DNA of 64,000 nt from positions 211,456-275,455 of the forward strand of contig VJWN01000039.1 in the NCBI GenBank assembly GCA_007644065.1, given 5' to 3'. This DNA is from Margaritispora aquatica. Its lineage: Eukaryota > Ascomycota > Leotiomycetes > Helotiales > Discinellaceae. Shown here one piece after another: positions 27,201 through 42,200 of this stretch (position 1 is its first letter; each line of letters starts with the position of its first letter). The notes below the pieces were generated by a model, which did not search any database, was not told the origin of the DNA, and worked only from the letters and a program-made list of their open reading frames with translations. A program made the translations under genes and the position numbers.

Positions 27201-30200
27201 CTTATCGTCGAATGTGACTTGATCGATGGCAGTAGTATGCAAGTCAATATGATCTACGATAGGAACGTCATCGTCTCGGAGAAAATCGAGCGACTTAGTG
27301 CCCATTTCGACCACATAATCAGAGAGCTCTACCGTGCCTCGTCATCTCAATGTACTCTTGATACTATCAGCATGTTTTCGATCGAGGATAAGAACGACCT
27401 TTTGGCTTGGCACGAAGCAGTTCCAACGAAGGTCATGGAAACATGCGTCCACGAAGTGTTCAAACAACAAGCCGCAAAAACCCCAGATGCAGAAGCTATT
27501 TGTGCATGGGATGCAACACTCAGTTACAGCAAAGTCGATAGCTTTTCCGAGCAACTTGCCCATCGTCTTATTGCCGCAGGGGTTGGTCCCGAGGTTCTCG
27601 TCCCACACTGCTTCGACAAATCCGCATGGACTTCAGTTTCAATTATGGCCATTATGAAAGCAGGAGGTGCATGTGTCGGACTAGATCCATCTCACCCAAG
27701 GAAGCGCCTTGAGAGTATCATTTCACTCGCACAAGCACGGGTCGTTGTCGCTGCTCCTAAGTACTGTCATCTCTTTGAAGGACTTGTCGAGCACGTTATA
27801 CCAGTTGAAGCTCGATCTTTCGACAACTCTTTCCATCCTATTGTACGAGCGTCTTCGTATACTACCTCTACCAACTCAGCATTCGTTCTGTTCACCTCAG
27901 GCAGTACGGGAATGCCCAAAGGGATAGTTATTGAACATGGCTCTTTAAGTACAAGTTCTGAAGCTCACGGCGCTCGCTGGCACATCGGTCCTGGAACAAG
28001 AGTGTTTCAATTTGCTGCCCATACATTTGATGTCAGTGTAGCAGATATGTGTACCTCGCTAATGAGAGGAGCTACAATATGTGTGCCATCCGATGCAGCA
28101 AGGGCCAATGACCTTGCAGGCGCAATGAGAGATATGAATGTGAATTGGACGTTCTTAACACCCACTGTAGCACGACTCCTCCGTCCAGTAGAAGTCCCGT
28201 GTTTGAAGACGCTAGTTCTTGGAGGAGAGCCATCTACCGAAGAGAATCTTCTCACTTGGGCGAATCATGTGGAGCTCATAATTTGCTACGGGCCTGCAGA
28301 AACTTCCATCTACTGTGCAGGTAGTACTCCAGTTGTCTTAGGCAGGAGCGAGCCTTCCAATGTCGGAACCGCTATCGGTTGTAGCTTCTGGGTCGTTGAG
28401 CCTAATAATCACGAAAGGCTTACACCAGTTGGGTGTGTGGGTGAGCTCCTGATCGAAGGGCGTATAGTAGCTAGAGAGTATCTCCATGAAGAAGAGAAGA
28501 CTAAAGCAGCCTTCATCAGAGATCCGCTATGGCGCCAGTATTTCGGAGCCCCCACAAACAACGGGATTTATAAAACTGGCGACTTGGCCAGATTTAATGA
28601 GGACGGCACTTTGAGTATTCTCGGACGCAAAGACTCTCAGATCAAGCTACGCGGTCAAAGGGTTGAGCTAGGGGAAATAGAGTTTCACATTATGGCTCAA
28701 CTGCGATTGGTTGGCGCCACAGATGTTATAGTAAAATTGATCAAGCCAGACAACAAACCAGAGGCCGCATACCTTGCAGCTTTCATCGCAGGTCTGGGTG
28801 ATATCAAGTCAAAGGAGTTTGTAGCACCAATATCTGCCAGTCTACAAGCGAACTTATTGAAGTTGGAAGACTTCCTCAGAGACACATTGCCCTCCTATAT
28901 GGTCCCAGCACTCTACATACCACTCACAATGGTGCCATTGACGCACAATGGAAAACGAGACCATCGCAAGCTTCAAAACTTTGTCCAAGACATGACAGCC
29001 TCGCAACTTGCACAATACCGACTGTCTGATGGAGCTAAGAGAGAGGTATCTTCAGACATGGAGGTCACCTTACAATCCCTTTGGGCTGAAGTATTGAACA
29101 TATCAAGTGGCACTATTACGGCTGACGACAATTTCTTTCGCTTAGGGGGTGATTCAATCTCGGCAATGAGACTTGTGGCGGTTGCTCGTGCTCAGTCGAT
29201 CACTCTGACTGTTGGACATATTTTCCAAAACCCAAAGCTTGCTGACCTCGCTTACACAATTGACCACATCGAAGACAGTCAGGATATTGATACAGAGTAC
29301 TTACCTTTCTCACTGCTAAAGGGTGAAGGTGAGCTCGATCAACTCCTGGATGCGGTCGCAACTCAGTGTTCTATCACCAAAACTATGATCAAAGATATCT
29401 ATCCCTGTACGGCGCTACAAGAGGGTATGCTGGCCTTATCGTCGCGACAATCTGGAGCTTATGTTGCTCAACATGCTTTCCGTCTCTCTCTGAAATCACC
29501 GCGAGACTTAATTAAGTTTCGCGACGCGTGGGCAGAAACGATCAGATGCACAGAGGTCTTACGTACAAGAATTGTGTACATCCACGATCAAAATATGGGC
29601 TCTCTCCAAGTTGTTGTGGACGAGGTACCTACCTGGGAAAAATCAGACGATCTAAGCATTTACCTATCACAATCTCGAAACAGCTCGATGACTTACGGCA
29701 GTCCACTCTCTCGCTATGGTCTAGTTACCAAAGGCGATGAACTCATCTTTGTCTGGACCACGCATCATGCTCTTTACGACGGGGGGAGTATCCCTATGGT
29801 CCTGAACCTCGTCCAGAAATTTTTCAATGGTGAAGAGATCATTCCAGCACCAGCTTTTACTTCATTTGTTTCATATCTTAACAACATCAATACGACCGCT
29901 CGTGACGATTACTGGAAAGATCAGCTGGCAGGTTGTAGCATATCGAGTTTTCCAAGCACGCAAAGATTGGCCATACCAAATAAAAAGAGAGTTGAGAAAA
30001 GTCTAGTTCACAGTATGAGCTTCACTCAAAGCTCAACAGCAAACTTTACAAAGTCCGCAGTGATCCGCGCTGCGTGGGCGATGGTAATTTCGCTGTATAC
30101 AGGATCCGAGGATGTTGTATTTGGAGCCACGTTAGCTGGTCGAAACGCACCTGTATCTGAGATGGAAAAGATTATTGGTCCTGCAATTACGACAGTTCCA

Positions 30201-33200
30201 GTCAGAATATCTCTTGATCGTTCTCAAATGGTAAACGACCTTTTGTCTAGACTGCAAGACCAAGCTGCAGGGATGATCGCATTTGAGCACTCGGGTTTGC
30301 AAAATATTGCCTCAGTAAGCACTGAAGCCCGGCTGGCTTGCGATTTCCAGAATCTCATAGTCATCCAACCTCACGTATCTACAGAGTCTGGGGAGACTTC
30401 TGATAGCTCTCTTTTTACGCAGATCAGCATTGGCCAGGAGAACTTTCACACCTATCCCTTGGTTGTCGAGTTCAACTTAAGCGAAGATCGAATCATTATT
30501 GAAGCGCATTACGATATCAATGTCATCACAGCAAGCCAGATCCAACGGGTGGCTTATCAATTCGAACATATCATCAAGCAGTTGCAGTCTGCTCCCGAGG
30601 ATCAGACAATAGAGAATCTTAATATGCTCTGCATCCAAGATAAGCAGCAGATTATTACTTGGAACCACAACGAACCTGAAGCAAAGGAAGATTGCATGCA
30701 GAATATCGTTCAAGAGCAAGTGCTATTACGGCCTTCCTCGATAGCAGTTGATGCTTGGGACGCAAAGTTGACTTATCGCCAACTTGATATGCTTGCATCC
30801 CGTCTTGCCCATCATCTATCTGCCAATGGAGTCCGGCCAGAAGTATTCGTACCTATTTGTCTAGACAAATCTGCTTGGACAGTAGTTGCTATGCTCGCTA
30901 TTCTGAAAGCGGGTGGTGCATGCGTTCCTCTCAATCCGGCTCACCCAATTAGCAGACATCAAATCATTCTTAGCAACACGAAAGCCAAAGTTATCGTCAC
31001 TGCACCTGAATATAAGGAGAGATTCGAGGGCATTGTCGAATATGTACTCGCCGTAGATGCTATACTACTTCATGGTATGCCTGATATCCCACGATCACCT
31101 CTCCCAGCTGTACATCCTGGAAATGCTGCGTTTGTAGTGTTTACATCTGGTTCCACAGGGATACCTAAAGGTATTGTTCTCGACCATAGGGCTTTATGTA
31201 CGAGCGCTCGCGAGCATGGAGCAATCATGAGGATGCGACCAACTTCTCGTGTTCTTCAATTTGCTGCCTATACTTTTGACGTATCTATCGGCGAAATATT
31301 TACAACCTTGATGTTCGGAGGTTGCGTCTGTGTTCCGTCTGAAACACAAAGACTAGATGTTGCTGCATCAATCAATGCTATGCAAGTCAACTGGGCATAC
31401 CTTACACCAACAGTAGCGTCTTTATTGCACCCTTCTGATACACCTACTCTTAAGACTCTCGCGCTGGGTGGTGAAGCCGTTAAGCAAGATGCTGTTGCTC
31501 TATGGGCTGACGAAGTGTTCCTCATTAATATCTATGGACCAGCAGAGGCAAGTATTTGGTCTACAGCTTTACCGAGTCTCGAGACTTCGACTTCAGCAGC
31601 TACGATTGGTAGAGGGATAGGCACCCTCTCATGGGTCGTTGATCCTTCAAACCATAATAAACTCTCCTCGATAGGATCTATCGGTGAGCTGCTACTCGAG
31701 GGACCAATTATCGCGCGAGGATACCTCAATGATCCAGTAAAGACCGCTGCAGCTTTTATTGAAAACCCAGCTTGGATTGAGCAGGGGTCCAGACGTCGTC
31801 GATTCTATAAAACTGGAGACCTCGTCCGTTATAACAACGATGGTACTTTAGACTTCGCTGGACGCAAAGATACTCAAGTCAAGTTGTTCGGCCAGCGAAT
31901 CGAATTAGGCGAAATTGAATACTTCCTCAAGCAAGAGCTGCAAAGAATTGGTCTCAACGAAGTTGCGGTTGAAATGTGCAAAAATTTAAAACGCTCAGCA
32001 GGAGCAGAGCTGCTTGTAGCCTTCTTTACAGGTGCCGGAGCAGTACAGCATGATGAAAACAGCGACACTGAAAACCCCATCGCGTTTGCCATTCCGGAAG
32101 CTATGCAACATTCTCTTGTTCAGGCCCAGTCTACGCTTACAGGTGTCCTACCATCTTACATGATTCCTTCGCTCTATGTTCCTATGACTCGATTACCGAA
32201 GACAGTCTCTGGGAAAACGGACCGAAAAGAACTTAGGCGTCTAGTAGCCGAGCTATCGCCAGAAGAGTTCTCCGATTTTGCTTTAGGCGCCAGACAATTC
32301 CAACCAATTTCGACAATTACAGAAAAGGACCTGCAGTCTCTATGGGTAGAAGTCTTAGGTCTTCCTGAAGATTCAATTGGAGCGAATCACAATTTCTTTC
32401 AGCTTGGCGGAGATTCTATTGGGGCCATGAAACTCGTAGCCGCAGCCCGCAGTCAGGGTTTTGTACTCTCAGTAGCAAGTATCTTCAGCAATCCAGTCCT
32501 CAGCCAAATGGCAATTGTTCTTGAGAATGAGAGTCTCAATGGCAAAAATGGCAGCCTGGAAATTCCGGAGCCGTTCAGCCTTCTTCAAAGTATCGATGAC
32601 CTGCAAGAGCATATCCAGCAGGCCGCATTACAGTGCGATCTTAGATCGTCTTCTGTCCTAGATATGTACCCCTGCACAGCTCTTCAAGAGGGTCTCCTCG
32701 CTTCGTCTATCAAAGAACCTGGAACGTATGTGGCGCAAAACGTTTTCAAGCTACCATTAAATATCAACGAGCAACGCTTCCGCGATGCTTGGGATGCTAC
32801 CGTCAAGAATATCGAGATTCTTCGTACTCGTGTTATTTATTCGCCAAATCTTCAGCCTACGCAAGTCGTAACCGATGATGTGATCGAGTGGCAGAGTGGT
32901 ACCTCTTTGGAACAGTACCTGGAAACAGACAGACAAAATCCAGTCAGCTTTGGTGGTCGCCTTGCCCGCTACGCTATTATCCATCAGCATGATGCTTCAT
33001 ATTTTGTGTGGACCATTCACCATGCTCAGTACGACGGTGTTAGCCTAGCGATGATTCTTGAAATAGTCTCAGATGAATATGAAGGCAAACAGTCAGACGA
33101 CAAGAGACTACCCTTTAACCTTTTCATCAAGTCCTTGACCCAGACTGATTCTAATGTTCGAGATGAATTCTGGAAATCTCAGTTAAAAGACGCATCTCCT

Positions 33201-36200
33201 GCAGTATTCCCTGCACAGTCCACCGGTGCTCAGCAAAATCGCCAGTCTGTTAGCAAAAAAATCAGAGACTCAGAGAGGATTGGACATAGTATTACTAGGT
33301 CTAACCTGATCAAGGCAGCATGGACATTGATACTTTCAAAATATTCAGAGACCGAGAGTGTGACGTTCGGACTCACCCTAGCCGGCCGTAACGCGCCCAT
33401 AGAAGGCATCACCAAGATTATAGGCCCCATGGTTACTACCGTTCCAATACACGTCCGTGTGAACAACGATCAATCGACCAAGGATTTCCTGGAAGATATG
33501 CAGCTTCAGTCCATTGATATGATACCTTTCGAGCATACAGGCCTCCAAAATATCAAGAAATTGGGCAACGGTCCAAAGGCCGCTTGCGATCTTCGAAGCC
33601 TTCTTGTCATACAGCCACGTACAACTGACAAAGGGGCATTCTCGGCAGCCAAAGAACAGCAATCTCTAGATATGGAAGCAGTAGGACACGCACAAATAAA
33701 CTTCCACGCTTATCCGCTTGTCCTGGATTGCAATATTGACGACGACTCAATTGAAATTGAGGCACAATATGACGCCAATTCTATTCACCCGGATCAAATG
33801 GAGTCGATTTTGGGCCAACTCGAACATGTTATTCGTCAATTGACGGAAACTCTCTGTTACCGCCCCAATACTGCTATATCTGAGATCGAAACGATCAGCT
33901 CTGCGGATAAGACAAAGCTTCTTCAATGGAACCATGAGCCTGAAGCAGTAGACGCATGTATTCATGACCTGGTCTCACAGCAGGTGATCCGAAGACCAAA
34001 TGCAGTTGCTGTTCAAGGATGGGATCTCAAACTTACTTATATTGAACTCGACCGTTTATCTGAGCGCCTCGCATCGTATCTCAGTAGTCTTGGGGTTGGA
34101 CCTGAAGTTCAAGTGCCATTTTCTTTTGAAAAGTCGACTTGGGCCATAGTAGCCATGCTTGCAATTCTCAAGGCTGGTGGTGCTTGTGTCGCACTTAACC
34201 CGTCTCACCCAATCGATCGTTTACAAGATATTTTGAAGGAGACATCCGCACGTGTTGTCCTCTCTGGTAGAGCCTATGCTAAGATGTTCCAAGGCAGTGC
34301 TCAAGTTGTTATTGTTGATCAAGCCTCCCTAGATGATCTTCCGGTTTCAAGCGGAACCAATACGCCCGAACGCTCATCCGCACAGCCCAATAATCTAGGA
34401 TTCATTGTCTTTACGTCTGGAAGTACCGGCAAACCAAAGGGAATTATGCTTGAGCACCGGGCTCTCTGCTCAAGTGCTAAAGCCCATGGGGAAGTGCTTC
34501 GAATCAATCAAGACTCACGTGCGCTTCAGTTTGCTGCTTACACCTTTGATGTTAGCATAGGTGAAATATTTACAACACTGATGGCTGGCGGTACTGTCTG
34601 CGTGCCCTCAGAACAAGATAGGATGGAAAATCTTGACGGCTTCATACGGCAGATGGAAGTAAATTGGGCTTACCTCACTCCAACAGTGGCTAGTCTTCTA
34701 CAACCTGCAGAAGTCCCAACCTTAAGGACTCTGGCTCTAGGAGGTGAAGCAGTTCAACCCGAAAACGTCCGTGTTTGGGCTGATAGTGTTTATTTGATCA
34801 ACATCTATGGCCCTGCGGAAACTACTATCTGGTCAACTGCACTTGCTGGCCTCAAATCAACGACATCAGCTGGTAATATTGGCCGTGGTGTGGGAGCAAC
34901 GATGTGGCTCACAGAACCCAATGATGCGCAAAAACTTTCAGCTGTAGGGTGTGTGGGCGAAATATTAATTGAGGGCCCGATCTTGGCTCGGTGCTATCTA
35001 AACGAGCCAGAGAAGACCAAGACATCCTTTATTGAAATGCCTCGCTGGGCTCGAGATAAAGCGTTCTTCAGTACGCATGGGAAACGGCGATTTTATCGTT
35101 CTGGAGACTTGGGTCGGTATAACCACGACGGAACGCTAGAATTCCTTGGTCGTAGAGACACTCAAGTTAAGCTTCGTGGCCAGCGTATCGAGCTTGGCGA
35201 AATCGAGCACCATATTTGCGCCAATCCCAACGTTCAACAAGCAGTGGTTGTGGTGCCTAGCTCCGGCTACTCTGAATCAAGACTGGTAGCGGTTTTATCT
35301 GTCGTTCTTGAAAGGCAGACGATCGACAATGATAAAGCGCTTCAGCCTCTAAATATCAGAGGTCGTAAAGCAGCAGAAAGTTGGATGTCAGATGTCACGC
35401 ACGTAATAAACACGAAGCTTCCATCGTATATGGTGCCGACTACATGGGTGCTTTTAGGAAGACTTCCCTTGAGTGTATCTGGAAAACTCGACCGCAAGAG
35501 TGTAAAGCAGTGGGTTGAGCAAATGGATGAGGAAACGTATCAACAAATTATCACTTCCACTGATCAGGTTGTGGCTGTGGTCGCATCGAATAATAGCGAA
35601 GCCAAGATTCAACAGCTATGGAGCCGGGTACTAAACCTACCTCCGCATCTGGTGACAATGGGTCACTCTTTCATCAATCTAGGTGGTGACTCGATAACGG
35701 CAATGCAACTCGTTAGTCTTTTTCGATCAGAGAAGGTCGGCAAGGTTACCGTACGCGAAATTTTGCAGGCTAAAAACATTCCACATCTTGCTCGATCGGC
35801 CTCAGCTATTGGCGATACCAAGCTGTCTGTATCTGATCCTGTTAACACACGATTCCCCCTCACACCGGTTCAGCAATTCTACTTCAATATTACTCCAAAC
35901 ATTAACACTTCTTTTCATCAAGCTCTCGCTCTCCGGATAATGCGTCCAGTTGATTCGCAACACTTGCAGAAGGCTCTGGAAAAAATTGTAAAGCGTCACT
36001 CGATGCTACGCAGTCGATTTTCTCGAACTGAGACGGGTGAATGGCAGCAATTTATCTCTCCGAACATTACTGATTCTTTCCATTATCAAGCTCACGATAT
36101 CAACGACTTAACAGAATGTACAGCCCTCGCTACGGATGGCCAGCAGCGAATTAATGTCGAATCAGGCCCAATAATGTCTGTTGTCTTGTTCAACATTGCG

Positions 36201-39200
36201 AATGGTGGCCAGGTCGTTTTCTTTGCAGCTCATCATTTGGCTGTTGATCTTGTGTCCTGGCGCATACTTCTATCTGACCTCGAAATGATACTTGATGGAA
36301 ATGTACTTGGAATTGACTCTCCATTTCCCTTCCAGGCATGGTCGAGACTACAAGTGGATTATGCTGTTCAACATCTTCCTCCACAGAAAGTTTTGCCTGA
36401 ATTTTCTGAAATACCCGTCGCCAACTTTCAGTACTGGAAAATGACCAATCAGCCAAACACATTCAATGATGTCTTGTACAGAAGTTTCATGCTTGATCCG
36501 GAAACGACTTCTGCTCTCCTTGGGAAATGCAACAAAGTTCTGGGTACTGAACCCGCTGACATATTTCTCGCTGCCCTGCTATTCTCCTTTGGTAGGACAT
36601 TTCCCGACCGCCAAGTTCCTGCTGTGTACAGTGAGAGTCATGGACGCGAGCCTTGGAATGATGATATCGACCTTTCATCCACAGTTGGTTGGTTCACCAC
36701 AATTTCACCCACAATGGTTCCCGTCAAGACTGCAGACAGCTTGTATGACCTCATTCGTCTCGTGAAAGATACTCGCCGCCAAATACCCAATAACGGATGG
36801 TCTTATTTCACCTCGCGCTACCATAATCCTGAAGGCATAGATGCATTCAGGGACCATTGGCCAATGGAGATTCTATTCAACTATCAAGGTCATTTCCAGC
36901 AACTTGAGCGTCAAGATGCGCTTTTACGCATTGAGAACCTGCCAACGCCTAATCTGGGTAAGGATATGGAGCGTCTGGCCCTTTTTGATATTTCGGCCAC
37001 AGTCGTTGGTACAGCTGCCGAGTTTTCATTCTCTTACAACCGCCATATGGCCATGAGATCCAAAGTGCGAGACTGGATGGATGCTTTTGAACTTGCGCTA
37101 CATGATGCCGTCATGTGTATGGAGTCAAGGGCGCCAGAACCAACTCTAGCGGATTTCCCACTGATGCCCATTACTTATGCAGGACTCAACAAAGTGAGAG
37201 ATGCTTTAGTCAATGCGGGCATTCCTTCTTTCGATAAGGTTGAAGAAGTTTATCCATGCTCACCTATGCAAGAGGGAATTCTCATCAGCCAGCAAAGGCT
37301 TCCAGGGATATACGAAATTCACAACGTCGCTGAGATTCGGTCTACTACACAACATAAGTCAGTATCGGTGGCCCGTCTTGCAGCTGCTTGGCAGCAGGTG
37401 GTAGATCGCCACTCAATGCTTCGCACCGTTTTTATCAATACAAAGGCTGGTAGTGGGCTTTTCGACCAAGTGGTACTCAAGAACGCAATTGCGAATATAG
37501 TCCACATTAAGTGTCTAGATTCTTCCCTGCTAGACACGCTTCATCTAGTATCTGGACTACGGACCAGCGATAGCGTCCCGCTTCATAAGCTCGTCCTTTG
37601 CGAAACTTCAACTGGCAAAATATACTGTAAACTCATCATCAGTCACGCTCTTACCGACGCAATTTCAAACGCGATCTTGTTCCGTGATTTTACTGCCGCC
37701 TACGGAGGAATTTCTTGGCTTAGCCCAGGTCCCCTCTACCGCAACTATATTGCCTTCATCCAGAAACAATCGATCAACGACAGTATATCTTACTGGAAGA
37801 ATTATCTCGCAGATGTGTCAATTTGCTCATTTCCGGTCATTGATGGCATACTCGCAGATCACGGGGAGGAAAGAGAGATTACAATTGACGTTAGATCTCT
37901 CTCCAAACTTCGGTCTTTTTCGAAGACCCACGGCTTGACCATGAACAGCATTTTCCTCACTGTCTGGGGTTTAGTGCTCCGCTGCTTCACTGGCTCTGAC
38001 GATGTTTGCTTTGGATTCTTATCTGCGGGAAGAGATGCAGCCGTCGACGGAATTGCAGATGCTGTCGGACCATTCATTAACATGATGGTGTGTAGAGTGA
38101 ATATGTCAACAGATATTACTCTAGTCAACCTTGTGGAACGTGTGCAAGCAGATTTTGCAAACAGTATCCAGCATCAGCACGTTTCTTTGGCGAAAATTCA
38201 CAGTAATTTGGGCCTGTTTGGCAAAGCTTTATTTAACACTGCTGTTTCGTTTCAGAGTACTTCAGGCGAGAACAGCCATATTGAAGAGTCCGAAATCAGT
38301 TTTCATGAAATGGAAGGCCAAGATCCAACAGAAGTAAGCTTAGCTCTATTTGGTCCGCAACATCTAAAATTATTCTAACCTTCATAGTATGATGTCGGGC
38401 TCAGTATCGGTGTATCAACCGCAGAAATACTTGCAACCCTCAAGTATCGGACTTCAAAGATATCACCAGAGCAAGCTCAACATCTGGCGTTCAGCATCAG
38501 TAAAGCATTAGACAATATCCTCCTTACACCGGAAGATCATATCAGTAACACCGACTTGTTTGATATTGGTCATGTTCAGCAAGTAATGAAATGGAACCAC
38601 GCAGTCCCAGAAACAAACACAATATGTGCCCAGGACGAGATTATACGAAACGCAGCAGAATATCCAAACGACCCAGCCATTTGTTCATGGGATGGAAATA
38701 TGACCTACGAGGAGCTCGGAAATGCTTCCAACCATCTTGCTAATTATTTGGTGGAGCTTGGAGTCGGACCAGAAGTGATTGTTCCCCTTTGCTTCGAGAA
38801 ATCATTATGGGCCGTCGTCGCTATGATTGGTGTGATAAAGGCTGGCGGAGGTGTTGTGTTCTTGGATCCATCACATCCAACTGAACGCCTCGAGTACATC
38901 ATCAATGCAGTAGGAGCTAAATTGCTCTTATCATCGCAAAAGTGTTCGGAACTGTTCGCATCGGTCATCGAAACACACATCATCAATGAGGCCATCTTGG
39001 AAGATATGGTATCCCCTACCGAACCGCCTTGTACAACAGTCAAACCTTCGAGCGTGTTGTATGTTATGTTCACCTCTGGCAGTACCGGTGTACCTAAAGG
39101 GTGTGTAGTCGAGCACCAAAATTTCTGCAGTGGGGTTATGTACCAGAAGCCTTTCTCGAACTTCATCCAGCGCGATAGTCGTGTCCTTCAACTAGCGTCC

Positions 39201-42200
39201 TACACATTCGACGTTAGCATCATGGAAATCATCTCCGCTTTGATGATTGGAGCCTGTATCTGTATGCCTAGTCAAGAAGCTGTGCAACTCTCCCTGGCGA
39301 AGGCGATCAATGACATGCAAGCTACTTGGGCTTTTTTGACTCCTTCATTGGCCCGCATTCTCAACCCTGATGATATACCTGGAATGCGAACAATAGTCCT
39401 TGGCGGTGAAGCACTGTCCCGAGCCGACGTTGACACATGGGCACACAAACTTCAGCTAGTCAACGGTTACGGACCTTCGGAATGCTCAGTTGCTGCAACG
39501 TGCAATCCCCACCTTACCAGTACCACTGACCCTGCTAATATCGGTCATCCTATGGGTAGCATAGCTTGGATCGTTGACGCTAATGATCATAATAAGCTAG
39601 TGCCTATCGGTGCGATCGGGGAGCTGCTTCTCGAGGGTCCTATCCTCGCTCGTGGTTACCTAAACGACACCGAGAAAACTGCTGCTGCATTCATCCAAAA
39701 TCCTGGATTCTTAGCGAATATTAGAGATTCCCCGCGTCGTCTATACAAGACTGGCGATCTGGCACGCAATAATCCTGACGGTTCAATATACTTTATAGGC
39801 CGCAAAGACACTCAGGTGAAAGTACGAGGGCAGCGTATTGAACTGGGTGAGATTGAGCATCATTTAGACGCCGACGAGCGCATCAGCCATGCCATAGTTA
39901 TTCAGTCTAGGGAAGGTGCTTGCAAGGATCGCCTCGTCGCCATCTTGAGTCTCAAATATATTACGCCGCGTGAAGGTTCAGATGAAGAAGGTATTACTTT
40001 TGTCAAAAGCTCTCAGCTTCGAGCCTCCAAGGTCCGGATCCAAGACATTCAAGATACACTCTCAGACCACGTCCCAGGATACATGGTTCCCACTGCTTGG
40101 GTTGTGCTAAATCGGATACCATTAACTTCTTCCGGTAAGTTGAATAGAGTCGCCGTCAAGGATAGGATTCAGTCTATGGATCAACAAGACCTTGAATCTA
40201 TAACAGCTCTGTTTGACGTAGGAGACGAGGAGGTGGAAAATATGCCACAAGTTATAACTTCTGATATTGAAATCGTCATTCGAGAGGCGATAAGTAAAGT
40301 ACTTAAGCTGCCGCTGGAACGGGTAAATCTTCAAATTATCCTAACTATACTGAGTAGGGGCTAAATCATACAGGTTCCATTGAATTTGTCCTTCCTAACA
40401 CTCGGCGGTGACTCGATCTCAGCTATGCAGGTCCTGAGCATTCTACGGGAACAAGCAATCGATGTCTCCCTTCGCAGCGTGCTACAAAGCCAGAACATTC
40501 CCCAACTTGCAGCTTCTGCAACAATCACTACCGAATCAAAAATGATCACAGCTGTTGAAAAACACGATGAAGCCTTCCAGCTGTCGCCTATCCAGCAGAT
40601 GTTCTTTCAAATGACCTCGGATCCGAAAATTCAGTTTAACCAGAGCTTCCTGCTCCGCACCAAGTCTGCTATCTCAGCCTTTGAATTAAACGCAGCAATT
40701 TACGCTATTGTCGAACGTCACTCAATGCTTCGTGCACGCTTTAGCCGTCATAACAATGGTAGATGGGAACAGCATATCAGCTCCAATGTTGCCGGTTCAT
40801 ATCGTTTCCAGGCCCACAAAGCTGATGAGCTTGATCAACTTTTACCTTTGGCGAATGAAACTCAGCGTTCTCTCGATATTGAAAACGGTCCTCTCTTCGC
40901 GGCTGATCTTGTAGAAGTGGATGGAGAGGGGCAGATGCTATATCTCGTTGCTCACCATTTGGTAATCGATTTGGTATCCTGGCGGATTATTCTGAGCGAT
41001 CTCGCCAGCTTAATATACGGCCAGCCACTGAAGCAACTAAAGCCTTTCCCATTTCAAGCCTGGACAGAATTACAGTCTGATTACATGCGGGAACAGTCGA
41101 ACCCATGTGAAATTATGCCGCTCGATATTCCAGCCCCTAATTATGCGTATTGGGCCATGGATGGAAAATCGAACACTTTCCGCGATACCCGGAGAGAGCA
41201 CTTCAAACTTGATGCGCGAGTCACCTCCATGCTACTTGGAAGCTGCCATAGAGCTTTGCGGACGGAGACAATGGACATTATCCTTGCTGCTCTAATACAA
41301 GCCTTCGAGATCACCTTCGACAATAGAGCTGCACCAGCAGTCTTCAGCGAAGGCCATGGTAGGGAGACGTGGAATAAAGATATTGATCTCTCCCAAACAG
41401 TAGGCTGGTTTACAACCATCTCTCCAGTCCATGTACGCAGCGGTGGTGACATCCTCGAAACCGTCCGTAGAGTCAAGGATGTTCGGCGAAGTCTACCTGG
41501 CAATGGTCTACAATATTTTGCATCCATGTTCTTGAACCCCAAGTGTAAAGAGGCCTTTTCAAAGCAATGGCCGCTTGAAATTCTGCTGAACTACCACGGT
41601 CAATTTCAGCAACAAGATGGAGACGACTCTGATTTGCAGATAGTCCCCCTTTCCATAGATGATTTCAGCAAAGATATGGCACGTCTCGCGCTCTTTGATA
41701 TCAACGCAACTATAAACAATGGCGTTGCTGAATTTTCTTTGACATATAATCAAAAGTCGGCACACCAGGAGAGAATCGTACAATGGATGGCGAGCTTCCG
41801 TATGCTCCTTTACCAAGCTATTGTTAGGCTCGAATACATGACCACAGAGTGGACACTTGCCGACTTTCCACTTCTTGGAACGGACTTCGACTTGAACGAG
41901 TTGATCAGACAACGTCTGCCTGCCCTGAATATCAAGGATAACGACGATGTGGAGGACATTTATCCATGCTCACCAATGCAACAATCCATCCTCTCCGGCC
42001 ACGCGAAACGACAAGGCTTCTATGAAATCTCCACCATTTTTAAGTTGACCTCTAAATCCTTGACACCGATTAGCATTCAGCAGTTGCACTTGGCATGGCA
42101 AGCCATGGTCGATCGACACCCGATCCTACGCACTATCTTCATCTCTTCCGTCTCGAGAGTCTCCCGTTATGACCAAATTGTGCTCCGTCCTGGTGTTGCC

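Noticed and set aside
40323..40373. End of the synthetase at the stop near 40364
   Set aside because: A 51-nt GT-AG intron joins the exon to LGGDS and the epimerase in frame; ending there would cut a carrier domain in half.
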